Below are positions 63,601 through 64,000 of a stretch of 64,000 nt of DNA, one piece after another. The notes under the pieces are model-generated. The model was not told the origin of the DNA. It worked only from the letters and a program-made list of their open reading frames with translations, and searched no databases. Source of the DNA: Parus major (taxonomy: Eukaryota > Chordata > Aves > Passeriformes > Paridae); NCBI RefSeq assembly GCF_001522545.3, contig NC_031770.1, positions 19,967,491-20,031,490 on the forward strand, written 5' to 3'. A program made the position numbers and the translations under genes. Each line of letters opens with the position of its first letter. The first letter of the stretch is position 1.

Positions 63601-64000
63601 AGGAGAGGGTAAAGAAAATGTTGTAGTTTAGATAACACATGATAATGGTGTTAAAATATATAAAAATGTGTAGTTTAAAAGAAGAGATTAACTTTTTATG
63701 TTTACTGTGAGTAAAGCAGCAATGCACTCATAATAAGCTTAAAATAGAGCAAGGTAGATTGTCTTTTTTTTCTAAAAGATTCAGGCTAGTTGAGCAAAAG
63801 AATTCATTGTTGTGAGAAAGAAACAAAAGCTCTGACACTGCAGATTTTAAAGAACAGTTGGATGAGCATTTGTCAGGAATAACCTGGGTAAAATTGATTC
63901 TGCTTTGGAGTAAGTGGATTGTTTCTGTGACCTCTAAGAATGTTTCCAAACATATATCCTATTATAAACTCAGACTAACCCAATGAAACTGAGAAAGATG

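Larger units (their letters stand above)
59842..64000 (+). other. USH2A: USH2A intron 21 (5' part)
   Basis: From the GTAAAT donor to the right edge. It may also serve as the 3' untranslated region of a short transcript as far as about 60620. Otherwise AT-rich with a GGAA-free, repeat-poor appearance; exon 22 (laminin G) is not reached. Confidence 0.88.

Noticed and set aside
1..64000. CRISPR array, operon, tRNA or rRNA genes, or other non-usherin gene
   Set aside because: No regularly spaced repeats, no tRNA or rRNA signature and no second spliced gene were seen on either strand; small structured RNAs cannot be excluded by eye.

Overview
The window is vertebrate nuclear DNA and is filled by one gene read on the + strand: the central part of USH2A (usherin). 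Fourteen consecutive exons can be placed with exact GT-AG borders. They run from the end of the laminin N-terminal domain, through all ten laminin-type EGF (LE) repeats and the first four fibronectin type III (FN3) domains, to the exon that leads into the first laminin G domain. Exon lengths and phases match those recalled for human USH2A exons 8 to 21. Twelve of the fourteen are identical in length; exon 18 is 3 nt longer and exon 19 is 12 nt shorter, so the frame is kept. The joined exons total 3,290 nt (about 1,096 codons), with no internal stop or frameshift.

The host is most likely a bird, or less likely another sauropsid. Introns are compact for this gene, the DNA is AT-rich, and the recognisable repeats are CR1 LINE remnants (8761-9072 +, 39181-39238 -, 42025-42588 -) plus one avian ERVL-like solo LTR on the minus strand in intron 18. 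No Alu, L1 or other mammalian repeat was seen. The species cannot be named from this sequence.

Layout: intron 7 (partial) 1-2295; exon 8 (laminin N-terminal domain) 2296-2517; exons 9-15 (LE1-LE10) 3815-36167; exons 16-20 (FN3 1-4) 40131-49815; exon 21 59611-59841; intron 21 runs off the right edge. More than 94 percent of the window is intron. The longest introns are 9 (6.8 kb), 11 (9.5 kb) and 20 (9.8 kb). The gene continues beyond both edges: signal peptide, LamG-like domain and most of the laminin N-terminal domain lie to the left; the laminin G domains, the long FN3 array, membrane segment and PDZ-binding tail lie to the right.

The most interesting observation is at the end of exon 21. 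Reading through its weak donor gives only three extra codons and then TAA. In human numbering this gives 1,546 residues, the length of the known secreted short usherin isoform. A candidate poly(A) signal with a GU-rich element lies about 760 nt downstream. Other points are a sharp CpG/GC peak inside exon 13, two intronic inverted repeats able to form hairpins, and CNE-like sequence in intron 20. I found no second gene and no evidence of a novel biological system.
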